NCBI RefSeq assembly: GCF_001545075.1
Contig: NZ_FCOB02000006.1
Coordinates: 62,001-126,000 of the forward strand
DNA length: 64,000 nt
From: Caballeronia ptereochthonis
GTDB taxonomy: Bacteria; Pseudomonadota; Gammaproteobacteria; Burkholderiales; Burkholderiaceae
Reading direction: 5' to 3'
Below the pieces are notes generated by a model that saw only the letters and a list, made by a program, of their open reading frames with translations, was not told the DNA's origin and searched no databases. The translations under genes and the position numbers were made by a program. This document shows, one piece after another, positions 25,644 through 34,593 of the stretch; the stretch's first letter is position 1; each line of letters opens with the position of its first letter.

Positions 25644-26900
25644 TCACGGCTTTCCGGCGGGCGTTGGCGCTGTCGACGCGGCCGAATGCGCCCGAGGGTC
25701 CGGCCCGGTCGGCTCGCCGCGGCTCGCGACCGGGTCCGCGGGCGTATTCGCCGTATTCGCCGTATTCGCCGTATTTGCCGTCGCCGCCGGCTCCGTCGTC
25801 GCGGGTTCGAGCGGCGGCGCGAAATCGACGTGCCGATCCGTCGACAGATCCGCCCGCGCGCGCGGCAGATATTGCGGATACGCTGCCTGCACGAAGTTCA
25901 CGAGCCCCTCGCGCACGCGACAGCGCAAGTCCCAGTTGAGCGCAGAGTCGAAGGAACTGACGAGCACGCGAAGCTGCATCGCGCGATCGGTGGCGTCGGT
26001 GACTTGCAGCACCTGCACGCGGCCGTCCCATTCCGGCGCGTGCGCGAGAATGCGCGCCAGCTCCTCGCGCAGCGGCGCGATCGGCATGCGGTAATCGACG
26101 TAGAGAAACACCGTGCCGATGATCTGCGAGCTGTTCCGTGTCCAGTTCGTGAACGGATTCTCGATGAACCACTGCAACGGCACGATGAGCCGCCGCTGGT
26201 CCCAGATGCGGATCGACACATAGGTGCCCGTGATTTCCTCGACGCGCCCCCACTCGCCCTGAACGACGACGACATCGTCGAGGCGAATCGGCTGCGACAG
26301 CGCGATCTGCAGGCCCGCGATCAGGTTGCCGAGCACCGGCCGCGCCGCGATACCGGCGACGAGTCCCGCGACCCCCGCCGAAGCCAGCAGGCTCGCGCCG
26401 ATCTGCCGCACGCTCGGGAACGCCATCAGCGCCGCGCCGAACCCGATGATGACGATCACGACCATCACCGAGCGCGCGAGCACGCGCGCCTGCGTATGGA
26501 TGCGGCGGGCGTTGAGATTGTCGTCGGTGTCGAGCGGATGCGCCTGCACGATCGCCTCGCCCACCGCGCCCGCCGAGCGCGCCGCGAGGAACGTGAGCGC
26601 GCCGATCAGCGCGACCGTTTCGACGTCGCGCAGCACGCCGATGAACGGCAGCGTATCGGGCGCCTCGAAGATCATGAAACCGATCCCGAGGATGATGAGC
26701 AGAACGAGCGCCGGCGTGTCGATATAGCGCAACACGACGCTCATCAGTGGATACGGCCGCGCGATGCGCGTCAGGATGCGCGCGCCGACGCGATGCAGGC
26801 CCACCGCGAAGGCCACGGCGATGGCGGCGACGACGAGCGCGCCAGGCCAGCTGCCGAGCGGCCTTTCGGCCAGGTCCAGGAAGTGATCGAGTGAAAGCAT
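25644..26900 (-). CDS. Mechanosensitive ion channel protein (MscS family)
   Basis: A 418-residue inner-membrane channel. Four hydrophobic segments (about residues 20-170) lead into the pore helix and beta domain: SAGVAGLVAGIAARPVLGNL near 175-195 is the MscS TM3 region, followed by IRLDDVVVVQGEWGRVEEIT near 208. The mature fold ends near residue 350; a proline-, threonine- and alanine-rich tail follows, containing four tandem ANT tripeptides encoded by a 9-base repeat. Such channels release solutes on hypo-osmotic shock, which fits the neighbouring trehalose synthase. Confidence 0.9.
   Translation of the reverse strand: MLSLDHFLDLAERPLGSWPGALVVAAIAVAFAVGLHRVGARILTRIARPYPLMSVVLRYIDTPALVLLIILGIGFMIFEAPDTLPFIGVLRDVETVALIGALTFLAARSAGAVGEAIVQAHPLDTDDNLNARRIHTQARVLARSVMVVIVIIGFGAALMAFPSVRQIGASLLASAGVAGLVAGIAARPVLGNLIAGLQIALSQPIRLDDVVVVQGEWGRVEEITGTYVSIRIWDQRRLIVPLQWFIENPFTNWTRNSSQIIGTVFLYVDYRMPIAPLREELARILAHAPEWDGRVQVLQVTDATDRAMQLRVLVSSFDSALNWDLRCRVREGLVNFVQAAYPQYLPRARADLSTDRHVDFAPPLEPATTEPAATANTANTANTANTPADPVASRGEPTGPDPRAHSAASTAPTPAGKP
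25743..25778 (-). repeat. Tandem 9-base repeat (x4) in channel gene tail
   Basis: Four consecutive units of CGTATTCGC (the last with one T for C) encode repeated Ala-Asn-Thr in the C-terminal tail. The unit is a multiple of three, so copy-number change would lengthen or shorten the tail without a frameshift. Confidence 0.9.
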
Positions 26901-27065
26901 GAGCGTCGCGGATCAGCCTCGTGAATGTGAACACGGCGAGGTGCTGCTTCGGTGGCCGTCCGGGACGCGGCCATCGCGCTTCTTTCGTTGGCAAAGGTGA
27001 CGCCAGGGCGCGCGCCGGCGCCCTGGCGCCCCTCGCATCAGCATCGAGGCGCGGTCATCGCGCGC

Positions 27066-27422
27066 TCAGCGTTCCGCCTTGCAGGGAAACGCTTTGCCGA
27101 GGCCGAGCGAGACCATCGTGGTCGCGTTGAAGTCGGCCTTGTCGGGATTGTTGGCGATGTACTTGCGCACCGCATCCGTGAGTTGCTGCGGCTTCACGTC
27201 CGCGGGCAGGCAGAAGTACTGGCCGACCTGCGGCCCGGAGGTGCCGCCGATCGCTTCGATCGTGTTGTAGATGCCGTCCGCCGCGCCTTCGATATAGGCC
27301 GCGCAGGCGGTGCGCGAGTTGGTATCCGTTTTGGTGCAGAGCTTGTTCAGATCGTTGCCGGTAAACGCGAACGCGCACACGGGCGTCGCGAGAGCACAGG
27401 CGATGACGAATTCCCGCAGCAT
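27066..27422 (-). CDS. Rap1a/Tai-family protein (orphan immunity-like)
   Basis: A 118-residue exported protein. A signal peptide (residues 1 to about 19, ending CAFAF) precedes a small helical domain with conserved spaced cysteines (C29, C40, C70, C114) and the pattern YIEGAADGIYNT near 43. This resembles the Rap1a/Tai family, some of whose members are periplasmic immunity proteins against type VI secretion amidase effectors. No amidase gene adjoins it, and many members of this family are orphans with unknown roles. It lies between the ankyrin protein and the mechanosensitive channel on the same strand. Confidence 0.75.
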   Translation of the reverse strand: MLREFVIACALATPVCAFAFTGNDLNKLCTKTDTNSRTACAAYIEGAADGIYNTIEAIGGTSGPQVGQYFCLPADVKPQQLTDAVRKYIANNPDKADFNATTMVSLGLGKAFPCKAER

Positions 27423-27528
27423 GATCTTCCTTTTCTGTTGAGCGGCGGCTTAATTGGGGCGACGGGTTCGGGGCGCGGGGCAGCCGCGCCTGGCCGCCCT
27501 TCTCCCCCGAGCGGAAAACTGCGCTGCG

Positions 27529-28320
27529 CTATTTTGCACCGTTTGGACCGCTTTGCGCAGCGCCGCCTTGCATCGCGTCGAGGCGCGCCTGCAGGCCCTC
27601 TGCGACATCCTTCTCGTTGTACTTGCGGGCAAAGTCCACGGCCGTCATGCCGATCTGGTTCTTGATCCGCAAATCCGCGCCTTCGTCGAGCAGCAGCTTG
27701 CAGGTCGAAAGATGGCCGCCGCGCGCTGCCATCATGAGCGGCGTCGTGCCGTTGGGCGAGCCTGCGTCGATGTAGGCCGAATGGTCGAGCAGGATCTTCA
27801 CGATGTCGTCGTGGCCGTTGGTTGCCGCGTAGTGCAGCGGCGACCAGCCCTTCTTGTTCACTTCGGCATCCTTCGCGATCAGGAGATTCACAAAGGCGGC
27901 GTCGCCGTTGAGCGCGGCGAGCATCATCGCGTTTTCGCCGGCCGGGTCGAGTTTCTCCAGATCGGTCTTCGGATTGTCGGCGAGCAACTGGCCGACCTTG
28001 TCCGATTTCTCGCGCGCGGCAAGCACGATGATCGGCGTGCCGGTGTTGTCGACGGTGTTCGGGTCCGCGCCCTGAGCAAGCTGTTTCTTGACCGCCGATA
28101 CGTCGTCGAACTTGACCGCCTTGATGAGCGAGTCCACGGAAGCGGCCCAGACCGGCTGCGCGACCGCGCAGGCGGCGAGCAGCGCGCCGGCGAGGAGACC
28201 GCGCACGGCCGCGCCCTTTCGTGCATGGCGTGCATGGCGCGCGTGGCCAGCGAGCAGCGCACGGGAAACGTTTGGCGCGCTCGCCGCGGAAAGGGGAGAA
28301 ATCATCGACGAATTGTTCAT
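27529..28320 (-). CDS. Ankyrin-repeat protein with signal peptide
   Basis: A 263-residue protein with an unusually long N-terminal region (about 45 residues, containing HARHARHARKG) before a hydrophobic segment GLLAGALLAACAVAQPVWAA that should act as an export signal. About five ankyrin repeats follow (residues 60-230), for example GWSPLHYAATNGHDDIVKIL and NGTTPLMMAARGGHLSTCKL. ATG 28320 has GAAGG upstream; an ATG 23 codons earlier is not supported. Periplasmic ankyrin proteins mediate protein contacts; the partner is unknown. It follows tatD on the same strand, an arrangement often seen in Burkholderiaceae. Confidence 0.87.
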   Translation of the reverse strand: MNNSSMISPLSAASAPNVSRALLAGHARHARHARKGAAVRGLLAGALLAACAVAQPVWAASVDSLIKAVKFDDVSAVKKQLAQGADPNTVDNTGTPIIVLAAREKSDKVGQLLADNPKTDLEKLDPAGENAMMLAALNGDAAFVNLLIAKDAEVNKKGWSPLHYAATNGHDDIVKILLDHSAYIDAGSPNGTTPLMMAARGGHLSTCKLLLDEGADLRIKNQIGMTAVDFARKYNEKDVAEGLQARLDAMQGGAAQSGPNGAK

Positions 28321-28385
28321 ATGAGACCTTCGGATTGCCTTGAAACAGGTTTTCGTTCGCGACGGCCGGCCGCCTGAGGCGTACG

Positions 28386-29171
28386 TCACGCCGGCCGCGC
28401 GATCTTGAAGAGCCGGAAGAAGTTGTCGGTGGTTGCCTGCGCGACAGCCTCCTCCGGCTGCTCGCGCAACTGCGCGATGAAACGTCCGACATAACTTACG
28501 TACGCGGGTTCATTCGGCTTGCCACGATAGGGCACCGGCGCGAGATACGGCGAGTCGGTTTCGATCAGCAGACGCTCGATCGGCACGCGCCGCGCGACGT
28601 CCTGCACATCCTTCGCATTCTTGAACGTGACGATGCCGGACAGCGAGATATGAAAGTTCTGCGCGAGCGCCGCCTGCGCGACCTCCCACGGTTCCGTGAA
28701 GCAATGCATGACGCCGCCCGGCACGCCCGCGCGCTCTTCTTCCATGATGCGCAGCGTGTCTTCCGACGACGAGCGCGTATGGATGATGAGCGGCTTGCCC
28801 GTAGCATGCGCGGCGCGAATGTGCGTGCGAAAGCGCTCGCGCTGCCATTCCATGTCGGCGAGGCTGCGCCCCTCCAGGCGATAGTAGTCGAGCCCGGTTT
28901 CGCCGATCGCGCAGACTTTCGGATGCGCGGCCAGTTCGACCAGTTCGGCGACGCTCGGCTCCTTCGCATCCTCGTGATCCGGATGCACGCCGACCGACGC
29001 GTACACGTTCTCGTGCTTCTCGGCGATCTCGAGCACCGAGGGCAGCGTCTCCAGATCGACGGACACGCACAGCGCATGCGTGACGGAGTGCGCGCGCATC
29101 CGGTCGAGCACGTCGGGCAGGCGGTCCGCGAGCCCTTCGAAGTTGATGTGGCAGTGTGAATCGACGAACAT
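28386..29171 (-). CDS. tatD: TatD family metal-dependent hydrolase
   Basis: A 261-residue TIM-barrel hydrolase of the TatD/YcfH/YjjV group, with deoxyribonuclease activity in characterised members. The metal-binding H6-x-H8 motif (DSHCHINF) is at the N-terminus, IGETGLDYYR near residue 95 supplies the conserved glutamate, and ETDSPYLAP near 208 supplies the last aspartate. It is 10 bases downstream of the GNAT gene and probably part of the mltG-tmk-holB transcription unit. Confidence 0.93.
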   Translation of the reverse strand: MFVDSHCHINFEGLADRLPDVLDRMRAHSVTHALCVSVDLETLPSVLEIAEKHENVYASVGVHPDHEDAKEPSVAELVELAAHPKVCAIGETGLDYYRLEGRSLADMEWQRERFRTHIRAAHATGKPLIIHTRSSSEDTLRIMEEERAGVPGGVMHCFTEPWEVAQAALAQNFHISLSGIVTFKNAKDVQDVARRVPIERLLIETDSPYLAPVPYRGKPNEPAYVSYVGRFIAQLREQPEEAVAQATTDNFFRLFKIARPA

Positions 29172-29181
29172 CCGGTGCTCC

Positions 29182-29709
29182 TTAATGCGTGTCCTGCGTC
29201 GCGGCCCGCTGCGCGTCCAGGCGCAGGCCGAGAATGACGAGGTCGCGCTCGACGCCGTCCAGTACCGCGACGCGCGGCAGCGTCCCCCATGCCTCGAAGC
29301 CGAGGCTGGCGAAGAGCTTCATGCTCGGCTCGTTGTGACCGAAGACGAAGCCGAGCACGGTATCCACGTTTAGCGACGGCGCGCGCGCGAGCGCCTCGCG
29401 CAGCAGCTGCCTGCCGAGACCCTTGCCGCGCGCACGTTCATCCAGATAGATGCTGACCTCGACCGTGTGTGCGTACGCCGGGCGCCCGTAGAAGTCCGAG
29501 AAGCTCAGCCACGCGATGACCTCTCCGCCCTCCTCGACGACCCACAGCGGCCGCGACTGCGGACTGTGCGCCTGAAACCACGCGACGCGGCTCTCGATCG
29601 TGACCGGTTCGAGATCCGCCGTGACCTCGCGCGAGGCGATCGTCGAATTGTAGATGGCGACGATGGCGGGCAAGTCGTCGGAAGTGGCGTCGCGGTAGCT
29701 GAGACTCAT
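29182..29709 (-). CDS. GNAT N-acetyltransferase (phosphinothricin/YncA-like)
   Basis: A 175-residue acetyltransferase of the GNAT fold. [20 protein letters not shown] resembles the phosphinothricin acetyltransferase/MnaT group, and the acetyl-CoA pyrophosphate loop is visible as [13 protein letters not shown] near residue 92-104. VEVSIYLD just before it is the expected beta strand 4. The start at 29709 was chosen because similarity begins there; an in-frame ATG 55 codons upstream lies within holB. It starts 20 bases after the holB stop. Substrates of the family include methionine derivatives and herbicidal amino acids; none can be assigned here. Confidence 0.88.
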   Translation of the reverse strand: MSLSYRDATSDDLPAIVAIYNSTIASREVTADLEPVTIESRVAWFQAHSPQSRPLWVVEEGGEVIAWLSFSDFYGRPAYAHTVEVSIYLDERARGKGLGRQLLREALARAPSLNVDTVLGFVFGHNEPSMKLFASLGFEAWGTLPRVAVLDGVERDLVILGLRLDAQRAATQDTH

Positions 29710-29729
29710 GGTTTTGCCGATGGATGGCG

Positions 29730-30770
29730 TCAGGCCGTGTAGATCCCGCGATAGCCGATGAACAGCTCCTCGAACACGAGGCGCGCATTGAGCGGGTGAT
29801 TTTCCACCGCGCGCTGCCGCGTGACGGCTTTCATGTAGCGTGCGAGCGCGGCGGGATCGGCGCTCTGCGCGCATCGGGCGAGCGCCTTCGTTGCGCCGGG
29901 AAAATAGCGCGGACGGCCCGCCGTGCGCTGCGCGAGCAGATCGTAAAGCCAGCGCTGCAGCCAGCCCAGCACCAGCGGCACGGGCAGCTTCTGCAGATTT
30001 TCCCCGCAGGCGAAGGCGTCGCAGTTCGGCCCGGCGGCGAGCTGCGCGAGCGTGAAGTCGCGCAAGGCGCGGTTTTCATCGCTCGCGAGCGCAAGCGCCG
30101 CCAGCGGCGCGCCGCCCGCCTGCGCGAGCAGGCCAGCCGGGTCGTCGACGCCTTGCGCCGCGAGCCATGCGCTCGCCTCTTGCGGTTGCGGCACGCTCAT
30201 CGGCCACTGGCGGCAGCGGCTGATGATGGTCGGCAAAAGCCGGTCGATGCGCGCCGACACCAGCAGGAACACGACGCCGGCGGGCGGTTCCTCGAGCGTC
30301 TTCAGCAGCGCATTGGCCGCCGCCACGTTGAGCGCCTCGGCCGGATACAGCAGCACGACGCGCATGCCGCCGCGATGCGAGCCCACGCCGCAGAAGTCCA
30401 GTAGCGCGCGGACCTGCTCGATCTTGATTTCCTTGCTGGGCGTGCGCGTTTTCCTGCCTTCGTCGCCGTCGGCCTTATCGGTGGACGTGTCGGTGGAGTC
30501 GCCGCCCGCGGCGGCCAGACCGGCGAGCGCTTCCGGCAGCAGGGCGCGATAGTCGGGGTGATTGCCCTGGGAGAACCACAGGCAAGCCGGACAGGCTCCG
30601 CACGGCTCGCCGTTCGCGGCAGGCGTCTCGCACAGGAGGCCCTGCGCCAGATGCTGCGCGAACTGGAGCTTGCCGATGCCCGCTTCTCCATGCAGCAACA
30701 GCGCATGCGGCCAGTGAGCGCGCAATTGCTGGAGGCGCTGCCAGTCGTCGGTTTGCCAAGGGTAGATCAT
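29730..30770 (-). CDS. holB: DNA polymerase III subunit delta'
   Basis: A 346-residue clamp-loader subunit. The AAA+ fold has a P-loop GEAGIGK (28-34), a four-cysteine zinc site (C47, C57, C60, C63) and the HolB/DnaX segment [20 protein letters not shown] low-complexity acidic insertion (around residues 95-115) separates the zinc region from the next helix. ATG 30770 ([13 protein letters not shown]) matches the family N-terminus; an ATG 22 codons earlier overlaps the tmk end. The gene sits directly after tmk, an order conserved across proteobacteria. Confidence 0.93.
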   Translation of the reverse strand: MIYPWQTDDWQRLQQLRAHWPHALLLHGEAGIGKLQFAQHLAQGLLCETPAANGEPCGACPACLWFSQGNHPDYRALLPEALAGLAAAGGDSTDTSTDKADGDEGRKTRTPSKEIKIEQVRALLDFCGVGSHRGGMRVVLLYPAEALNVAAANALLKTLEEPPAGVVFLLVSARIDRLLPTIISRCRQWPMSVPQPQEASAWLAAQGVDDPAGLLAQAGGAPLAALALASDENRALRDFTLAQLAAGPNCDAFACGENLQKLPVPLVLGWLQRWLYDLLAQRTAGRPRYFPGATKALARCAQSADPAALARYMKAVTRQRAVENHPLNARLVFEELFIGYRGIYTA

Positions 30771-30789
30771 GATATCTTTCTTGTGTAAA

Positions 30790-31410
30790 TCAGAGGCTTG
30801 CGACTGCTTCTTCAAGTTTTTTGCGAATTTCGCCAATGGGCCGTGTCGAATCGACGACGAAAAACCGTTGCGGCGATTCCGCGGCGCGGCGCAAATATTC
30901 GTTGCGCGTGCGCTCGAAGAACGCCTCCGATTCGCTCTCGAACTTGTCCGGCGCGCGCGCGGCCGAGCGGCGCTCGCTCGCCGTTTGGGTCGGCACGTCG
31001 AAGAGTACGGTCAGATCGGGCTGAAAACCGCCCTGCACCCAGCGTTCGAGCGCCTCGAGCTTGTCGCGCGGCAGACCGCGGCCGCCGCCCTGATACGCGA
31101 ACGTCGCATCCGAAAAACGGTCCGACAGCACCCAGTCGCCGCGCGCGAGCGCCGGTTCGATCACTTGGGCGAGATGCTCGCGGCGCCCCGCGAACATGAG
31201 CAGGGCTTCGGTTTCGAGGTCCATCGGCTGATTCAGCAGGATGCCGCGCAGCGTTTCGCCGAGCGGCGTGCCGCCGGGCTCGCGCGTCATGACGACTTGA
31301 CGCCCGTGCGCGGCGAGCTTCGCCGCGAGTTGCTGGCGAAACCAGTCCAGATGCGTGGTCTTGCCCGCGCCGTCGATGCCTTCGAACGTGATGAACTTGC
31401 CCCGCGCCAT
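30790..31410 (-). CDS. tmk: Thymidylate kinase
   Basis: A 206-residue kinase that phosphorylates dTMP to d[23 protein letters not shown] shows the P-loop (G11-T18); [11 protein letters not shown] is the DR/E-type loop near 42, and [17 protein letters not shown] near 97 holds substrate-binding residues. Its ATG follows directly on the mltG stop (TGA then ATG), so translation is coupled. Confidence 0.95.
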   Translation of the reverse strand: MARGKFITFEGIDGAGKTTHLDWFRQQLAAKLAAHGRQVVMTREPGGTPLGETLRGILLNQPMDLETEALLMFAGRREHLAQVIEPALARGDWVLSDRFSDATFAYQGGGRGLPRDKLEALERWVQGGFQPDLTVLFDVPTQTASERRSAARAPDKFESESEAFFERTRNEYLRRAAESPQRFFVVDSTRPIGEIRKKLEEAVASL

Positions 31411-32421
31411 TCATTGACCCCGGATGTATTTGTCGACGGCCTTGTTGTGGTCGCCCAGATTGTCGGAAAAGATGCTGCTGCCGTCGCCGCGGGACACGAA
31501 GTACAGGGCGTTGCTCGCGGCGGGATTTAGCGTGGCGGTAAGCGCGGCCACGCCGGGCAGCGCGATCGGAGTCGGCGGCAGGCCCATGCGCGTGTAGGTA
31601 TTGTACGGAGTGTCCGTCTGCAGGTCTTTTTTCTTGAGTTTCCCGCCGTAGGCCGGACCGAGGCCGTAGATCACGCTCGGGTCCGTCTGCAGCGGCATGC
31701 CGATGCGCAGCCGGTTCGCGAACACCGCCGCCACGAGCGGCCGGTCCGTCGCGCGCCCGGTCTCCTTTTCGACGATCGACGCCATGATGAGCGCCTCGTA
31801 CGGCGTCTTGTAAGGCAGGTTCTGGGCGCGCGTGTTCCACGCTTCGGTGAGGCGCGCCTGCATCAGCCGGTATGCGCGCTTGTAGACGGCGAGATCGCTC
31901 GTGCCCTTGTCGAAGAGATAGGTGTCGGGGAAAAACAGGCCTTCGGCCGAGGCCTTGTCCACTTCGGCCGCGCCGATCGCCCGGAGGAGATCCGTGTCGC
32001 TCATGCCCACCGTGTCGTGCTTGAGCGCGGGATTGCCGTCCAGCTCGCCGCGCATTTTCTGCAGCGTCCAGCCTTCGATGACGGTCGCGACATATTCGTT
32101 TACGTCGCCGCGCGCGATCTTCTGCAGCACTTCGTAAGGCGTGATGCCGGTCTTGAACGCATAATTGCCGGATTTCAGTTGCGCGGACAGGCCGAGCACG
32201 CGCGTCATCAGCACGAAAAGCTCCGGCTCGACGGGCACGCCGCCGCGATTCAACTGGGCGCTCACGCTGCGCAGGCTGCTGTGAGGCTTGATGGTGACAT
32301 CGAGTTCGGGCGTCGGAAGCGCCATCGAGCGGTTGGCCCACCACCAGACGCCGCCCGCGCCGGCCGCCGCGAGCATCGCGGCGAGCACGACCGCCACGAC
32401 GCATTTCTTGAAAAGGGACAT
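31411..32421 (-). CDS. mltG: Endolytic murein transglycosylase
   Basis: A 336-residue membrane-anchored lytic transglycosylase that cleaves nascent glycan strands. An N-terminal helix (about residues 7-28) precedes a LysM-like region and the YceG catalytic domain. The catalytic glutamate is E218 in IMASIVEKETG, the same number as in the E. coli enzyme. ATG 32421 (MSLFKKCVVAVVLAAML) starts directly at the membrane anchor; longer versions read into the divergent ygfZ region. It heads the mltG-tmk-holB unit. Confidence 0.94.
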   Translation of the reverse strand: MSLFKKCVVAVVLAAMLAAAGAGGVWWWANRSMALPTPELDVTIKPHSSLRSVSAQLNRGGVPVEPELFVLMTRVLGLSAQLKSGNYAFKTGITPYEVLQKIARGDVNEYVATVIEGWTLQKMRGELDGNPALKHDTVGMSDTDLLRAIGAAEVDKASAEGLFFPDTYLFDKGTSDLAVYKRAYRLMQARLTEAWNTRAQNLPYKTPYEALIMASIVEKETGRATDRPLVAAVFANRLRIGMPLQTDPSVIYGLGPAYGGKLKKKDLQTDTPYNTYTRMGLPPTPIALPGVAALTATLNPAASNALYFVSRGDGSSIFSDNLGDHNKAVDKYIRGQ

Positions 32422-32521
32422 GCGGAACACGCTTGAGATAAGACCAATATAATAACTTGCCGCCTGCGCCGGAGTCGCATTCGCGACCCGTCGAACGATA
32501 GGATTGACAGCCGCCCATCTT
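32422..32521. promoter_or_regulatory. Divergent promoter region between mltG and ygfZ
   Basis: One hundred bases separate the two start codons. An AT-rich core at 32443-32456 contains TATAAT on the plus strand (32448-32453), a perfect -10 hexamer for ygfZ, and TATTAT-like sequence on the minus strand for mltG. No good -35 element was found for either. Confidence 0.45.
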
Positions 32522-33508
32522 ATGAATTCCCAGACCACGCCCCTCGCGCCCGCCGATTTCGACGCCGTCAAGACCGCCGGCGCATACATGCCGCTCACAC
32601 AGTTCGGCGTAATCGACGTCAAAGGAGAGGACGCCGCCTCCTTCCTGCACAGCCAGGTTACGAACGACGTCCAGCATCTCGACGCCTCGAGCGCGCGTCT
32701 CGCGGGCTACTGCTCGCCCAAGGGGCGCCTGCTCGGCTCGTTCCTGATGTGGCGCACGCCCGACGCCGTGCGTCTTCTGATCGCACGGGACGTGCAGGCC
32801 GCCGTGCAGAAACGTCTGTCGATGTTCGTGCTGCGCTCGAAGGCGAAGCTCACCGACGCGACCCCCGAAGTGGCCGCGATCGGCTTCGCGGGCGACGTGC
32901 GCGCGGCGTTGTCCGGCATCTTCGATGCGCTGCCCGATGGCGTGCACGTGAAAGTCGAAGGCCCGCGCGGCGCGCTGATCCGCGTGCCGGATGCGGCGCA
33001 TCGCCCGCGCTTTCTATGGGTCGGGCCGAAGGCGGAGGTCGAGGCGCAGCTCGCGAGGCTCGACGAGAAGCTGAAGCGCGTGCCCGAGCAGATGTGGGAC
33101 TGGCTCGACATCCACGCCGGCGAGCCGCGCATCACGCAGGCGACAGTCGAGCAGTTCGTCCCGCAGATGGTGAACTTCGACGTCCTGGGCGGCGTGAACT
33201 TCAAGAAAGGCTGCTATCCCGGTCAGGAAGTGGTCGCGCGCAGCCAGTATCGGGGCACGATCAAGCGGCGCACGGCGCTGGCGCACGCCGACACCGCGAC
33301 GCCCGGCGCCGAGCTGTTTCATTCCGACGATCCCGGCCAGCCGTGCGGGCTCGTCGTCAACGTGGCGCCCGCGGCGGGCGGCGGCGTGGATTGTCTCGTG
33401 GAGATCAAGCTGGCCGCGCTCGGCAACGGCTCGGTGCATGTCGGTTCCGCGGATGGCCCGGCGCTCGCGTTCGTGCCGCTGCCCTACGCCTTTCCCGCCG
33501 ACGCGTGA
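32522..33508 (+). CDS. ygfZ: Folate-binding protein YgfZ
   Basis: A 328-residue protein of the GcvT-related YgfZ family, which uses tetrahydrofolate to support iron-sulfur cluster assembly or repair. The hallmark KGCYPGQE motif is at residues 229-236 with the essential cysteine. SQVTNDVQ near 44 and YCSPKGRLLG near 63 are also typical. ATG 32522 (MNSQTTPLAP) is preferred to a TTG six codons upstream. The NRDE gene follows after 11 bases. Confidence 0.94.
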   Translation: MNSQTTPLAPADFDAVKTAGAYMPLTQFGVIDVKGEDAASFLHSQVTNDVQHLDASSARLAGYCSPKGRLLGSFLMWRTPDAVRLLIARDVQAAVQKRLSMFVLRSKAKLTDATPEVAAIGFAGDVRAALSGIFDALPDGVHVKVEGPRGALIRVPDAAHRPRFLWVGPKAEVEAQLARLDEKLKRVPEQMWDWLDIHAGEPRITQATVEQFVPQMVNFDVLGGVNFKKGCYPGQEVVARSQYRGTIKRRTALAHADTATPGAELFHSDDPGQPCGLVVNVAPAAGGGVDCLVEIKLAALGNGSVHVGSADGPALAFVPLPYAFPADA

Positions 33509-33519
33509 GCACTCGCCCT

Positions 33520-34338
33520 ATGTGTCTGATCGTCTTCGACTGGCAGCCCGCGGCTTCGCAGGAAAGCGGCCGCGCGCTGCTGACGCTGTCGGCCAACCGC
33601 GACGAGTTCTTTCGCCGCGACGCCGAGCCGATGCACTGGTGGGACGACGCACCGGGCGTCCTTGCGGGCCGCGATCTGACGGGCGGCGGGACCTGGCTCG
33701 GCGTCTCGCGCGACGGGCGTTTCGCCGCGCTGACCAACTATCGCGCGCCGAGCGAAATGCGCCCGAATGCGCCGACGCGCGGCACGCTCGTGAGCGCGTT
33801 TCTCGCGGGCGAGCGCATGGCGCCGCTCGACTATCTCGAACGCGTGGCGGAGGAAGGCCATCGCTATAACGGCTTCAATCTGCTTTGCGGGGATTTCACG
33901 CGCCGCGAGCTCGGCTGGTACGGCAATCGCGCCGATGCGCCGCCCGCTCTGCTCGAAGCGGGCGTGCATGGCTTGTCCAACAGCCTGTTGAACACGCCGT
34001 GGCCGAAGCTCGTCGCGCAGCGCGAGGCCTTGTGCGATCTGATTCACGCCGATGAGCATCCGTCGCTCGATGTGCTCATCGAGACCTTGCGCGATCCGCG
34101 CACCGCGAATGACGAGTCCTTGCCGTCGACGGGGATTTCGATCGAGCGTGAGCGCGTGCTGTCGGCGGCGTTCATCGAAACGCCGGAGTACGGGACGCGC
34201 AGCACGACGGCGCTGCGCGTGACGCCGGGCGCGCGCAGCTTATCGCTCGAGATCAAGGAACGCAGCGACGATGATGGATCGCATCGCATCGTGCGACCGG
34301 GGGCGTTCGAGCGTGGGTTTGGGTTTGAGATTGGTTGA
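33520..34338 (+). CDS. NRDE (TANGO2-like) family protein
   Basis: A 272-residue protein of the NRDE/TANGO2 family. MCLIVFDW places the conserved cysteine at position 2, and the naming motif NRDE is at residues 26-29, as in Ntn-hydrolase-like relatives. LAGRDLTGGGTWLG and HGLSNSLLNTPWPK are further family blocks. TANGO2 proteins have been tied to heme or lipid handling in eukaryotes; the bacterial role is unsettled. The gene starts 11 bases after ygfZ and is probably co-transcribed. The frame is open for 257 codons upstream, but that is out-of-frame ygfZ sequence. Confidence 0.92.
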   Translation: MCLIVFDWQPAASQESGRALLTLSANRDEFFRRDAEPMHWWDDAPGVLAGRDLTGGGTWLGVSRDGRFAALTNYRAPSEMRPNAPTRGTLVSAFLAGERMAPLDYLERVAEEGHRYNGFNLLCGDFTRRELGWYGNRADAPPALLEAGVHGLSNSLLNTPWPKLVAQREALCDLIHADEHPSLDVLIETLRDPRTANDESLPSTGISIERERVLSAAFIETPEYGTRSTTALRVTPGARSLSLEIKERSDDDGSHRIVRPGAFERGFGFEIG

Positions 34339-34352
34339 ATCGGATCCTGCGG

Positions 34353-34589
34353 TCAGCGTTTTCGATTGGTGCGGTAAAGAATCGCAGCAACGGCAAACAC
34401 GGTGATTGCATCGACGGCCGCGAGCACGGGTAACGGATCGATCCACTTGTCCATGTTCGTCGTGCGCGAGTAGTACGGCGGCCCGTCCCCATAAGCTTCC
34501 TTCAGGTTGAGCACGTTGAACGCGCCGACGAGCACAACGATCAAGAACAACGCCGCATTGATCAGTGTCCGCGACGTTCCTTTATCCAT
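34353..34589 (-). CDS. Small two-helix membrane protein, candidate immunity protein
   Basis: A 78-residue protein with helices at about residues 9-28 and 52-72. The basic C-terminus (YRTNRKR) and short polar N-terminus predict that both ends are cytoplasmic and that a loop of about 23 residues (including GDGPPYYSRTT) faces the periplasm. It starts 4 bases after the Tlde1-like gene, so the two are almost certainly co-transcribed. I do not recognise the family. By position it is a candidate immunity protein acting in the periplasm, but it could be an unrelated small membrane protein. Confidence 0.7.
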   Translation of the reverse strand: MDKGTSRTLINAALFLIVVLVGAFNVLNLKEAYGDGPPYYSRTTNMDKWIDPLPVLAAVDAITVFAVAAILYRTNRKR

Positions 34590-34593
34590 CGGT

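Noticed and set aside
32749..33519. A 257-codon N-terminal extension of the NRDE protein
   Set aside because: It is ygfZ read in another frame. NRDE proteins start MCLI with cysteine at position 2.
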